A DNA stretch of 64,000 bases from Myrica gale (Eukaryota; Streptophyta; Magnoliopsida; Fagales; Myricaceae): assembly GCA_963930655.1 (NCBI GenBank), contig OZ005612.1, positions 5,833,001 through 5,897,000 of the forward strand, read 5' to 3'. The notes beneath the pieces are model-generated. The model searched no databases. It worked only from the letters and a program-made list of their open reading frames with translations, and was not told the DNA's origin. How positions within the stretch are numbered: position 1 is the first letter of the stretch; each line of letters starts with the position of its first letter. The position numbers were made by a program, and so were the translations under genes. Positions 23,203-41,377 of the stretch are shown piece after piece.

Positions 23203-24545
23203 ACCCAATTGTGGTTATGCTGGATGACCGAGGTCCGATAACTCCGAATGTCACGAGTGCAAAATTACCTGATGCCAATAAAGGAAAAGAAAAGAAATTA
23301 GTGGAGGATAGGTGTGTGATTGACTTCCTTTATACTTCGCCATATAATAAGAACTGCTGCTAAATGGTCATATAAAAAGAACTGCTTCTAAACTGCTTCT
23401 GTTTTATCTCCTTGTATTAGCGGCACAAAGACATGGAGCACTGGGTTTTTATTTTCTTTGCTATTAGTTTTTTCCATCACAAATTGAAATAATTCAATAT
23501 ATGGTTTTTGGTGGTTGATTTGTATTGCTCTGTTCACCAGCAAGAGAGCAGCAACTGGTTTAGAAGATAAGTTACTTCTACATTCGACTATAGTTGACCC
23601 CGGCAGAAGTTTCTAAAGATATGCTTTTGTATAGGTTCTGTGTATCTATGCGCGTTTGTTTAGGTTCTGTTTTCTATCCTAATAAGTAATGACAACCAAT
23701 AGGTGCACTTCAAAGGCCGACTTCCAGTGAGTGAAACCCTCGGGCTAGGGCTGGAAAACAGCAAAAGCTGGCCAGTTGATTCAATGGCCGCTCGTTGTGG
23801 CAGTAGCAAATCCCTAGTCGTTATTCCTCCTAAAATTCCCTGCCTGGAGAATAAGGCCGAGAGTGGAGAACAAAAAAGGGGGCTTCAAATGGGTTGAAAT
23901 TTTATTTAGGCAATTGATCCCAATGGCAGCGTGATAAGACTAAGTCTACCACTTATCTCAAAAACTAACTTACAAGCAAAAGAAGATTTTATTATTTAAA
24001 TTATATTTTTAGTATGACACTGACTTATCTCAAAAGTTTAAACTTATTAGAAGAGGAAGGTTTTATTATTTGAATTTTATTCTTTAACATATGTCAAACA
24101 GAATAATCTCATACGGCTCATAGGTGAAAGCACGGATCTTGAAGCTTGATAATGATCCAAAATATGATCATATCTTTAGCAACTTACAAAGAAAGAAGAA
24201 GAAATGAAATCACAGGTTGAAAGCACGAATCTTGAAGCTTGATAATGATACCTATGATCATATCTTTAGTAACTTACAAAGAGAGGAATAATTGAAAAAC
24301 CAAGAAGCATCACAGCCACTGGGTAAAGCTATGTCTGTTGCTATTATCCGACTACAGCAAAAGTGATCGATCAGATAACACCTTTCCTTTTATTAGCCAA
24401 AAGAAAAGGGTTGATAAGGAAAAAATATTAGCAACTTCAGAAACTGCAACCACCCACAGACGGGGACTTTATGGGCCTAGCGAGTAAAACAATGCTATCC
24501 CATGCGCGGATCAGAAGAATAATACGGGGGCTATGGTGTGGCGCC
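23203..24545. other. Convergent 3' region between two genes
   Basis: Lies between the 3' ends of the 122-residue protein gene (plus) and the MAPK gene (minus). It should hold both 3' untranslated regions. A short open stretch at 23703-23897 was not recognised. No other gene seen. Confidence 0.5.
24122..24286 (+). repeat. Tandem duplication, two copies of about 73 bp
   Basis: 24122-24196 and 24214-24286 are near-identical (GTTGAAAGCACGAATCTTGA-type start, ATCTTTAGTAACTTACAAAG-type end) with a small spacer. Intergenic, no coding role seen. Confidence 0.75.
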
Positions 24546-30907
<6,362 letters not shown>

Positions 30908-31331
30908 CCTATGCTTCCCAGCAATTCGCGCCTCAGCTAAGTTCGGGTTTGCTCAGTCCAGCCCAACCTTGTCCCTAATGTAATGTTTCAATTTCTGTCC
31001 CTTCGCCTGAAATCCGGACGGTCTGTTGTTTTGTTTGGCAACTCCCCGATGGGTTTGCCTCTCTACAGCACTGTAAAGCAACCAACAAGGCCATGCCACG
31101 TCAGCCTAACAGACTTGATGTGCGGGTGGAACCCACGATCTCTCCGTTGAGAAGGGAAACATTTTCCGTACCGCCGTGAGAGAAAAAAAAAACGTACTGG
31201 AAGTTTTTTAACTTTTATTTTTTATCAGAAAAACTTCCAGCTGCTCGTAGCTTACCGAAAAAGTGTCCTAATTTTGGGATAAATACAATTTTAGCTTAAT
31301 TTTGGGATAAATTCAGTTTACGCCTTTTGAC
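30908..31331 (-). promoter_or_regulatory. MAPK upstream region
   Basis: About 420 bp between the MAPK start and a hAT MITE. It should contain the 5' leader and core promoter. No unequivocal TATA box was seen at a convincing distance. Confidence 0.4.
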
Positions 31332-31828
31332 TAGGGCTGAAAGGTTTTGGTCAGAAACTGAACCCAAACCGGCCAAAACCAACAGGGCCAATCTGTTTTG
31401 GGGCAGCGCGATTATACTGTCGGCCCATTTTTTCCCAGATTCGTGCCCCTTGGTTCGGCCCATAGTTCTAGAGGCCAAATGACCGAACCGCATCGAACTG
31501 AGGGGAATCATGTAATTTCGTATTTTTTTATTTTGATTTTTAACAGTAAGTGGGGATGAAACACTTTCTTCTTTGCTACTAGATCCACTGTAGACTCATA
31601 AAGTAGGTTCTAATACTGTTGACTGGTTGCTACTTTGAGTTTTTGTCTCTCTTGTTTTTTTTCCTTTGAATTGCTTGTTGACACCGATCGAAGCCGACTG
31701 GAGTCTGTTCGGTCGGTTTACAGAAACCTCGGCTCGATGGTCAATTCTTGTTTTTCAGAAACCGACCATCTTGGTTCGGTTGTTGGTGTGGGGTTTAAAC
31801 CGAACCAAATGATCAGTTTTCACCCCTA
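31332..31828. mobile_element. Non-autonomous hAT element, 497 bp
   Basis: The ends are TAGGGCTGAAAGG and the complement of TAGGGGTGAAAACTG. A perfect 8-bp direct repeat CTTTTGAC flanks it (31324-31331 and 31829-31836), the duplication size of the hAT superfamily. Many GGTTCGGTT / AACCGAACC type short repeats inside. No transposase frame. Confidence 0.85.
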
Positions 31829-32089
31829 CTTTTGACTATTGAACTTCTAATACTTTGCAACATAGATTATTAATTTCATTGCATTTCGTTATTGAACTAC
31901 CGATTTCAACTCTTTGTAGCTAATGCTTTTGGATATGGCCTGGTTATCACATAACAAAGCAATGCATACACGTGAAAGGATTGAGATACTGAAATTGGCA
32001 TATCAAGAGAATCACAAAGGAGCACCTGGAGAATAAAGAAGGTTGAGGAACGCAGGGAGCAGTTTGGAAACCACCGTCGCAACAAGTAC

Positions 32090-32295
32090 TATTAATGTGG
32101 ACGTTGCGGTTAGGGAGAACTTCGTTGTGGCAGTTGCAGTAGTACGTGATCATAATGGTGAGGTGCTGCACACAGCCTTACAAAAAAATTGCATCTATTG
32201 ATCCTACTAAAGGTGAAGCGGAGGCAGTTAAGGTGAGACCCCTAGACGCTCAGAAAAAGGGATATCCGGACATTATTCTATAAGGCGATTCACAT
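32090..32295 (+). mobile_element. RNase H-like fragment of a non-LTR (LINE) element
   Basis: The stretch reads INVDVAVRENFVVAVAVVRD then HNGEVLH and IASIDPTKGEAEAVKV, the start of the RVT_3-type RNase H domain found at the 3' end of many plant LINEs and in stand-alone copies. One frame change lies after HTA, and the later YPDIIL-GDSHGDQ part has a stop. Only about 65 residues remain, so it is a relic. Confidence 0.55.
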
Positions 32296-33518
32296 GGTGA
32301 CCAATGCATGAAGTTTCGACATGGAAAAATTCAGCACACCAAGAGAAGTGCGAACAATGCAGCATATTTATTGCCTTGCTTGTTAAGCTGCCTCAATAGA
32401 CCATCTTTGGTCTCGAATCACTTAAGAGTTACAATGCACATTCTTTTGTGTCGTCTGATGTTTCTTTCTGTTGCTGTGAATTCTGATTCTACGCTTAGGA
32501 CTTATAGATCAAGTCATCATTCTTTCCCTAGCATGTTTATGTTACGTAATATTTATTATACCTGAGATAAACTATCACCTTCAACGATGTAAAGTGTGTT
32601 CTTTTTTTTTTTTTGAACATGGTAAAGTGTGTTCACTTTCTAAATAGCATAACCATATGCTTAATGCACCATTCATGAAAATAAAATTGAAAATTTTCAT
32701 TTTGCACCCTTAAATTATGAGGTCATTTTGAGAGTCTAAATTATAAAAAATTTTCATATTGAGCCCTCAAATTATTAAAATTTATCAATGTACGCCTTAA
32801 ATAAGATATGACTGTCAAAATCGTGCCACATAACATTAATAACACACGTGGTACAATTTCTCTCTTGTTTATATTTCAAGAAATAAGGCTGGGATGATAT
32901 TTAGTTTTATGGTGTCGAAACTATACACCGCAGTTCATGATGGCACTATTTTTCACCAAACTACTCCTCAAGGGCTCAGGAAAAACAGAGAAAAAACAAA
33001 GCAGAAAATTCTCAGAAGTGGTGCTTGTTGGCTGTGTTAGAAAAGGGATTACTATAGAAGCAATGTTGGATTGTCTATCACCCATTATAACACTTGCTGA
33101 AGCACATCCTTGAACACAATGTAGCATGAGGGTTATTGCGGTGCACCTATGCAACCGTTTGTTAGAAAGTTTAGATGTTGTGGTAAGTCCAAACTGAGGA
33201 AGTATATAGATGCCCAAGGGCGAAGGATTTCGGGTCATGAATAAATAGAAGTCTATTTTGTACAAAGAGCAAATCTGTCCCTCCAGTTTCTCTATACACA
33301 TCCGACTTTCGTGCAAAACCCACTGGAAACCAGTTTTGAAAAGAACAAAAATATTTCGACACAGATGTTATTAGTACAACAAAGCAACCGTCTAATCTTA
33401 TGTTCTTACTGTAATTTCCATTTACAGAGAGCAAACTTCTACTAAATCCAAATTTTACACTTAAATTGAGTAAATCATGCACAAAACTACAAAACCACAA
33501 GGTCCACACGCACGACGT
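32296..33518. other. Intergenic, 3' flank of NUDT25
   Basis: AT-rich. Near 32670-32870 there is one arm of a 'TTTTGCACCC-TTAAATTATG' type palindromic MITE. The last few hundred bases should be the NUDT25 3' untranslated region. No gene seen. Confidence 0.45.
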
Positions 33519-36500
33519 TCACCATTTAGACGATCTACATTTTGTGGATATGGTGTTGTCATTAAGGTAAGGCTTGAAGGTACTCATAACTTCCTCATAA
33601 GTTGGCCTCTTGTAATCCACCGCCTGTAATCAGTTTTATCCCATCAGTTTCCAAGTCTTACAAACAAGTATCAAAGTGAGATTGACTTTCTCAACAAGAG
33701 TATCTGGGCACACCTGCTCGATAACTTCTTCCGGGCTTGCCCATTTCCACTCATCAAATTCTTGTTCTGCTTCACCATTGGCTAGGTTGATCTCACTCTC
33801 ATCTTTTATTAATCTCATCAGGAACCTGTCATGTGTCTAGGTTAATCGTTAGGCAGTGCTCATTGTCAGGTAAAATAGGCACAAATATGTATTGGCAGAT
33901 GGTACCACCACACACTTACATAAAAGGGAAATGGATTGCATACTAATTGTCAAGTTATAGAAAATAAGTTCCTCACACATACAACCATTTGTTTGTGCAT
34001 GAGCGTGTCTATTTGTGTGTAGGCGAGTAACTGAGATAAGACCCTCATAGCTGAAGACTATTTATATGCTAGACAAACCAAACGTATTATTCAGTGCAAC
34101 CAAAAGAGTATTGCATGTATCTCAACCTCTCAAAAACTTCAGTATTTGGAGTTTTGCCCCGCATATCAAGAAATCATCTTTGGATAAGAAACCAAAATTG
34201 GCAATTAAACATGTTGACATGTGGCCAAAAGAACATGATATCCCTAGAATCATTGGACGAGAAAAATTGCAAAGTAAATCCGACAACATGAATACACATC
34301 CACAACAACTGTAGCCAATAAGTCACTCCGTTTTCTGATTGAGGAACATAACCTCCATATGTGACTCAATTCATTACTAAAGCAATGAGAGGCCCCTTCC
34401 ACTCGAGTAATCAGGAATCAGATGTCTACAGCCTAAACAGCATCAGTTGGCAACAAGTTGAAAACTTAAGCTAAAATACTTTCATCCTTTACAATGAAGA
34501 CCTTAAATCTCCAACACAAAGAAACTAGTCCAGGAGAGACCCTGCGTTTTATTGCCAGCAACTTGGCTTAGGGAACTTTGATAATTAATTCCTTTAGCAG
34601 CAGAGCAATCCAAAAGGTTGTGCAATACAGAGTGGGAATACCCAGGACTCCCTCTTTGGTCAGCAACCTGCTTGGATGACACTTGTAAAGATCCTAGTTC
34701 TTTTTTCTTTTTCCTTCCTTTTTTATTATTATGTCGTCAAAGCCTATATCAATAGTATGTTCCATCACGTACATCTATCAAAACCAAGTCAACTTGAAGC
34801 CCCTTCTATTTTTTTGATAATGAGGGAAATCTGGGCACCCATTCACGTGCACCAAACTCGGGCGGATCTGACCCAGTATACGCACGAGTTGGGTTCAATG
34901 CCACGGTAAACCCGGGCCGTGCAGCCCTCCCAAGCCACACATGTCAGATAAGTCCAGTTTTGCTGTAGGAGTGACCCCAAGAAATTGTTTGAACCTGAGA
35001 CCTCAAGGGGATGAAGCCCCTTCTATTATATTACTTTTTCACATGTAAACACTTCCAATTATTTAAAAAGCAGGGATGTTTGATGTGAAACTGAAACAAG
35101 AAAACAAGGCAAAATGCCACATTTACTGGGGAAGAGATAAGCAAGATGTATGACAAAGAAACCACAACATATAGGCTTTTTTCTTTTTGTAGGTCACAAC
35201 ATATAGGTTAAGTTTATTAGAATTTTCCTGTGCATGTGTGTGTGTGTACACTGGCAAAATGTAGAGAGAACAAACAGAGACAGAGAGCTCTCCAATAATT
35301 ATAGTTCCATTTTCTCCAACGGATTACAATCCTACAAAAAAATGTAAAACTTTATCATTCATGATTCGTTTAAAGCCTTCAAATTAATTCCATTTTTCGG
35401 TCGGGGGAGTGAAATTTCACGTTAAAATTCAAAAATGGATCAGAACTGTACTCGGTCAAAGTCTATTAGTCACGGGGAAAAATGTAAATTAACCCTATCA
35501 GTTAATGATATTCCCCATTGAAATTTATCAGTTGCTCGATATAGTTTCATAAACCATTTCTTGATTTTAGTAATTGCACCAAACACCTAACTCCTTCAAG
35601 CTGACATCTCATTTGTAATGTAACCCCTAACTACCAATTTTGGTAGTGGAAACCTTAAACTCTCACTTTCTTTGCAATATTCCCTTTTGGTTCAGTTTTG
35701 GCATATTGCGAATAAGGATGATTTGGATGCAATTGCTAGAATTGGTAGTTTGGTGAGCACCTTATAAATGAGATATCAACTTGAGAGATAAGTGTAAACT
35801 TTATCATAAAGTTTCAAATGCATCTTATGGTTGCTTTCAATTTCTTGGACCATATACATTAACCATCTATAGTTAGTGTTGAGCATATTCAGAACAAATT
35901 TCAACTAGAAGCTGTATGGCAACTAAAATCTACCAAACCATGTAATTTCTCATTTCTCAAGTTAATTTATTTACAAAAAGACTACTTCAGTGGCAAATAC
36001 CTGCATCATTATAGCAGATTCAGACATGGGGAAATAAACAAATGCTTCCTTTAACCGGGGTTTCAAAGATGTAGGTTGCCTATCAAATAAGAAATGGATA
36101 CTGGTTGATTCTTGCTCATGTTACTGGTACAAGCAATATATTTACTCGGACAAACACAACAACGGTGCAACAATTCTTTTTCCCTGTAGTTGTTTCTGTG
36201 TCCAAATTAAGACCAACAAAGGAAAAAGGACATATTGATGATAGTTAACTAGAATGGAAAATAAGATTAGAAGAATCAGAGAAACCAGGGCCTGAAATTT
36301 ATCAAGCACAAGGTGTAACTCATTACTAGTAGTTGAGTTCAAAACAATGTGGTTCCATCAGATGGGAACAAAATAGATGGGTACTTTAAGAACCAGATTT
36401 GGTTTTCTGTTCATGATGTGTAAGAAAGAAAGAAAGACGCACCACTTTTGGGCCTGCCCATGCCATTGACCTCCCCAGAGACGATTGACTTTCGCCGTCA

Positions 36501-38471
36501 CAGCTGGAGGGAAGTCATAAGTCAGCCAATTTGGAACCTGTTAGCACAAAACCTGAATCGTAAGTAAAAAAAGTTATCCTTACGTTAGTCCACCCTACGA
36601 AATAAACTTGAGTGGCAACAAATTTAGACAAAACACATGTTATATGCTTCAAGCACCATCCAAGAGATTTCACAAAATGGGGAAAGAGCTGATAGAAGGC
36701 ACCACAATTTCATAGGTGTAAGTAACCGTTTCTCTTAAATAAAGCATAACATGTTCATCTTTTTTCTTAGTCCCTGTTCTTATTGTCCGTATTTTAACAG
36801 AAAGATCTATGCTTCCTGACTTTCTGGTAGTCCAATTAATTCATGGAATTCTCCATCAATTGTTCCCAAAAATTTTAAGATCTCTGTGCTATTTGTAAAG
36901 CAGAAAGATGGAAAGAATGAATACAAGAGAATCATCAGAGTGCAGGTAGGAACGTAAACTGCAAGAATGTAAGTGCCATAATGGTATAGAACTAAAGGAA
37001 CTGCAAACTGAAGCTTAACAGGCACTTTCTTCTCAGCACATACCTCGGCAATAATTTCAACAGACACTATTCCAGTTTCTTCTCGCAGTTCTCTAATGGC
37101 TGCACATTTAGGCTCTTCACCATCTTCAATACCTCCCTGAGATTGTAGACCCGTAGCCAATTAAAGTCAGCTGCAATATGTTGACATTGCAAGCAAATCT
37201 AGGGTAAAAATTGAAAAAAGTTCAACTTCTGCAGTGACCAAGAACAAAATCCTTCTAAGGGAGATCTTATCTTTTAGATTCATCCTTTAGGAAGGGTGTT
37301 ACTCTCCAAGTACCCTCAAGATTCTCCCGAGACCCAAATAGAAACACCCCAACATTACATACTTTCCCGCCCAAAGACAGCAGGCAATGGTGGTCCTTTC
37401 AACAAATCGGTCAGGAGTGATGATCAATGTTTAACATGCGGGAATGTCTCCTAGCATGACAATAGCAAATGCAGAGGTAGGGATGTGAATAATTAGTTCG
37501 ACTTCTTTGGGCCTACTACCTTAGTGAACACATTTGAATTTATGTCGTGATGAACTCTGCTATAAGGCATGACTCTAAGGAACGTATTTACACTCCACAG
37601 TGTCATCTACTACATGTCATAGGTCACGAGGTCATAAAGATCCTTATCAATCAAATCAGTGCCCCTTTTTTAAAAGCTAGCGATTACTACATATAATGCA
37701 TGGGCATTTAATTGCGTTACTTTCCCCCATTGGAATTTTAAAAGCAAACAGAACACCTGAGGCATCTGCCATGCTCCTGGAACATTCAATCTTGAAGCCA
37801 CAAAAACCTGCAAGAAAATCTCGGAAGTTAGTATTTTTTCCAACTTGCTCTTGCAGATGGAAAACCCTGAAATGGATCTTGAATTCTCCCCCGCAGTTCT
37901 CCTTTCCGCAGACAAATCTATTATACAATCTACGAAAATACCCTTTTTAGGCGTTGAGTTTAATTCAGCCCAAGAGAACTCAACCAACAAAAGTACCCAA
38001 CATATGATCATTGCCAGCTAGAATTTGACTAAAATTTCTAACTATAAATGATTCCAAACTACAGGACTTTCATTCAAAAGCTAGTTCTAGAAACTTGAAA
38101 AAAAAGGGGAAATCTCAGAAAATAGCTTAACTTGATTAGAATTCACAGAAAAAGAGCTCAAATTGATTTGAGTCCTAATGTCGCGACAAACAAGGTTAAC
38201 GATTTATTGGTAATACCAACAAAGACAACAATCACTACCGCGAAATTCTGTAACCTCAGAAACAGATATAGAACGCAATTTTTCCAGGTTTTCTGCGTGC
38301 AAATTCATCAATAATGTTTAATAGTTTGTCTTATTACAAAAACAGTTTGACCTCATAAAAACCATATCATCAAGCCTTAATAAAAGAAAAAGGAGTAGGA
38401 ACTACTTGATTATCAGAATTGATGAGACAAACGCCAACGTTAGGACGGTAACCAGGAGGGAGACCCTCCAT
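33519..38471 (-). CDS. NUDT25: Nudix hydrolase 25-type dinucleoside tetraphosphate hydrolase
   Basis: Six minus-strand exons join in frame: 38406-38471, 37757-37807, 37044-37136, 36443-36537, 33714-33825 and 33519-33623 (522 nt, 173 residues; the family is about 175). All introns are GT-AG. The protein starts MEGLPPGYRPNVGVCLI, followed by ASRLNVPGAWQMPQ. The Nudix box reads GGIEDGEEPKCAAIRELREE then TGI, matching GX5EX7REUXEEXGU with all metal-binding acids present. Next come NWLTYDFPPAV, RLWGGQWHGQAQKWF, EFDEWKWASPEEVIEQ and DYKRPTYEEV, ending CRSSKW. Members of this family cleave Ap4A-type dinucleotides and related nucleotides and are RppH-like. No plastid transit peptide is visible, so a cytosolic enzyme is expected (NUDT26/27 are the plastid or mitochondrial relatives). 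The gene is intact. Its 2.6-kb intron 4 contains a SINE. Confidence 0.92.
34808..35020 (-). mobile_element. SINE in NUDT25 intron 4
   Basis: On the minus strand the head has a tRNA B-box-like GGTTCAAAC next to GGTCTCA. A GC-rich body of about 200 bp follows, ending TTCCCTCATTATC and an A-run (T-run at 34808-34815). This is the usual build of tRNA-derived plant SINEs. The A box is weak, and no flanking duplication was confirmed. Confidence 0.55.
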
Positions 38472-38502
38472 TTTCGCTTTTCCTCTTGTGCTCGGAGAAT
38501 AC

Positions 38503-38524
38503 GCTGAGAGAGAGAGAGAGAGAA
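38503..38524 (+). repeat. (GA)n microsatellite
   Basis: GA dinucleotide run 30-50 bp upstream of the NUDT25 start codon. On the gene's strand it is a (TC)n leader tract, common in plant 5' untranslated regions. Confidence 0.85.
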
Positions 38525-38801
38525 AGATAATGCTCTGACTGCTTGAAATTTAAGAAAAGTGGGTTCGTGTTGTGTGGGAAACAGTGAAGCTTCACTCTGA
38601 CATTGAAAAAGGCTGACTCAAGGTGGGGTTGAGGATTTTCAACTCTTATCGTGCGCACCTTTTCCTCCAAGGGGTTTGGGTTATTTTTAGTACTTATTCT
38701 ATAGGCGGGAGGGATACCCTCAGAGACTCCTCACTTTGTTATCATGATCTCCCTCTTGATTTTTTTTTCATTAACAACGTATCAATATTTTCTGTAATTG
38801 T

Positions 38802-39150
38802 TTTATATAAATAGACATAATAAGTGGTGTATATTGTAGACTCATACTGACTGAAACTTTACATGAACAATATTAAATTTTACTGTATATCTTACAATTA
38901 TATAAAATGTAATTTTTTTATATAAATAGACATAATAAGTGGTGTATATTGTAAGACTTATACTGACTGAAACTTTACATGAACAATATTAAATTTTACT
39001 GTATATCTTACAATTATATAAAATGTAATTTTTTTATATAAATAGACATAATAAGTGGTATATATTGTAAGACTCATACTGATTGAAACTTTACATGAAC
39101 AATATTAAATTTTACTGAATATCTTATAATTATATAAAAAAAATTATAAA
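38802..39150 (+). repeat. Three tandem copies of a 116-bp AT-rich unit
   Basis: Copies start at about 38802, 38917 and 39033. Each begins TTTATATAAATAGACATAAT and runs through a GAACAATATTAAATTTTACT segment. Differences are few, implying recent expansion. No coding sequence. Confidence 0.9.
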
Positions 39151-39670
39151 AGATTCTTATCTATATATAATCATTACATATTGTAAAAACACCAATTAAT
39201 AATGAGTCACATAGGATTAGAGTATTTGACAGCTCAGAATATAAATACCAGAAAATAGGTAATAAATAAATAAATTTTGATGAACTTGCGGTGGAGTGGG
39301 CATTAAAGAGAGGTAGAGAGCATGATAAGCACATGAGGACGTTCCTAGGGTAGCAAAATTTGTAGAAAGAGAAGGCCCCGCTCAAGATAGCATGCGATCG
39401 GAGATGGTGACGTAGTCAATCCGATAGCGGAAAGAAAAATGAGGAAAAGCCAAATTTAGTCATAGTGGGCGATGGAGGCCGTTGACTTTCAGTGGCGTGG
39501 CAGAGAACCAAAGGGTAAAGACAGAAGTGGACCAAAGCATCATCTGCCCGCAATTATCATGAATTGTTATCATGCTCACTAATCATATCAATTGAGAGGC
39601 TTATCCATTAAGTGAAGAAAAAGGCAATACTACCCCTTCAGCGCGTGACAACACTCGCACCTGCAAGTTA
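39151..39670. other. No gene recognised
   Basis: Spacer between the tandem array and a small MITE. A GC-richer patch at 39290-39560 shows no coding family on either strand. Confidence 0.45.
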
Positions 39671-39831
39671 TAGGATGTTTGGTTATAGAGTATTATGAGA
39701 ATTTTTAAGTAATGTTAATTTTATTGACATGCGTGCAGTAATTATTTTTAAGTGATGTTACAAAACATGTTCGGTTTGTGTATTCTCATGATTCAAAAAA
39801 TCCTGAGAATTTAAATAAACCGAACAAGCCC
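39671..39831. mobile_element. Small Tourist-like MITE, 161 bp
   Basis: The ends TAGGATGTTTGG and the complement of GGGCTTGTTCGG match imperfectly. TTA flanks both sides (39668-39670 and 39832-39834). The internal ATGAGAATTTTTAA and its complement extend the inverted repeat. Confidence 0.6.
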
Positions 39832-39834
39832 TTA

Positions 39835-40305
39835 GTTTTTTTTTTTACTAAACAAGTTTGTGATAAAATTAATATTCAATTGTTCTATTATCAAAGAAAA
39901 TAAAGTCACATTAATAAACATTTTGTGCAATATTATATTGATTTTTATATATAAACTCTGAAATACTTGAACTATCTTACACATCGGTTAAAAGATTTGG
40001 ACCTCATTTAACTATATTAAAACATACCCACTAACCAATTAAGATTACCCATGAAAATGAAGGCATGTTTTTTTCTATTTAGATATGTTTGTTCATAAGA
40101 TGTGACTTTAAGGTAACAAATGTCAAATTTTGATAATACCCTGCTTTAATCCCTTTCAATTTTTCTGATGCAGTTTAATTCTAAAGGGATTAAAAGAAAA
40201 TTTATAGAATTAGTTTACTTTTTGAGTAGGAAACATAGAGCATAAAAAGTTTTCGATAATTTTAAGGTTTTCTTCGGTACAATGCAAAGTCCATTTGTTC
40301 AAACT
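39835..40305. other. AT-rich intergenic DNA
   Basis: No gene or element with definable ends seen. Confidence 0.45.
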
Positions 40306-40314
40306 TTAAATTAA

Positions 40315-40702
40315 TGGAAATTGACATTTTAGTCTCTAGGTTTTGGGTACTTTTTCATTTTAGTCCTTCACTTTCAACTTTCAAAATTTTAGTCATTGAG
40401 TTTTCTTTTTTTGACAAAATGATCCTTCCGTCAGTCTGTCGTCTATATGTTTAACGATACATGAAGCGGTCGACCGGGTATATGTGTTGAAAGTGAGCAG
40501 TCGACTACTACATGAAGCGATCGACTGGTACAGATTTACTGACGTGTTAGAGAGCTCCGTTAAGTATATGACGGCAGACTAACGGAAGGACCATTTCGTC
40601 AAAACAAATAAAACACAAGAACTAAAAATTTAAAAATTGAAAGTGAAGGACTAAAATAAAAAAAAAATACTCAAAACCTACCTACTAAAAAGTGAAATTC
40701 CC
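40315..40702. mobile_element. Mutator-like palindromic MITE, 388 bp
   Basis: Arms of about 150 bp form an inverted repeat (TGGAAATTGACATTTTAG at left, GGGAATTTCACTTTTTAG as complement of the right). The exact 9-bp duplication TTAAATTAA flanks it (40306-40314 and 40703-40711). The loop region holds two copies of ACATGAAGCG(G/A)TCGAC. Same general type as 15407-15811. Confidence 0.85.
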
Positions 40703-40711
40703 TTAAATTAA

Positions 40712-41367
40712 TCCTCAAACAACTTTGGTTTTGAAACATGGCCACACCGAGGTGGACATCGAAACTCAATTATATGTCCTAAAATCGGAGTCCAATGAAG
40801 GGCTAAGGATCCAGCCGATTCAATGGACCCGATCAACCTCAAAGTTGTACAAGACGTATCAAAGGCAATCTTAGGAACCTGCAAACTTATGCTTATATAG
40901 ACCAGCTGATTGGTTGCCGAGGAAGCAAAAAGGTCGCGTACAGTTTGGTAGGTTGCATTTTGGCTTAGATGCACCTCCCTGTAATACCTCCTTAGTCCTT
41001 CCTATTTTCAATTGTACCAGAAAGGAGCAAGAGAAGTACAAAGGTATATCTGGTACCATGCTTATGGATCATCTAAAATGCTAGATTGGCATGGGACTTA
41101 AATTTAACTATTTGGAACACAAGAATCTTCACTTAAATCTGGCCCACGTCCAGCCTCAGTCTGCATTTAGACTTAAATCTACCGCACGCGCTGCTCTTTA
41201 GCATTCATTTGACTTAACAATATATCCATTCCACGTGCCATTCATATTCTAAAAGTTTGTCAAATTTTTTTTCTCTATTTTTCCTATTTTGACTAGTCTC
41301 CTCTCTCTTAGGCGCAGACCCTTTCTCACCTGGACGACGACTCAAACACCTGGTGATAGAAATCTCT
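40712..41367. other. No gene recognised
   Basis: Short open stretches only. Ends at the target duplication of the LINE. Confidence 0.45.
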
Positions 41368-41377
41368 AAATTTACTT

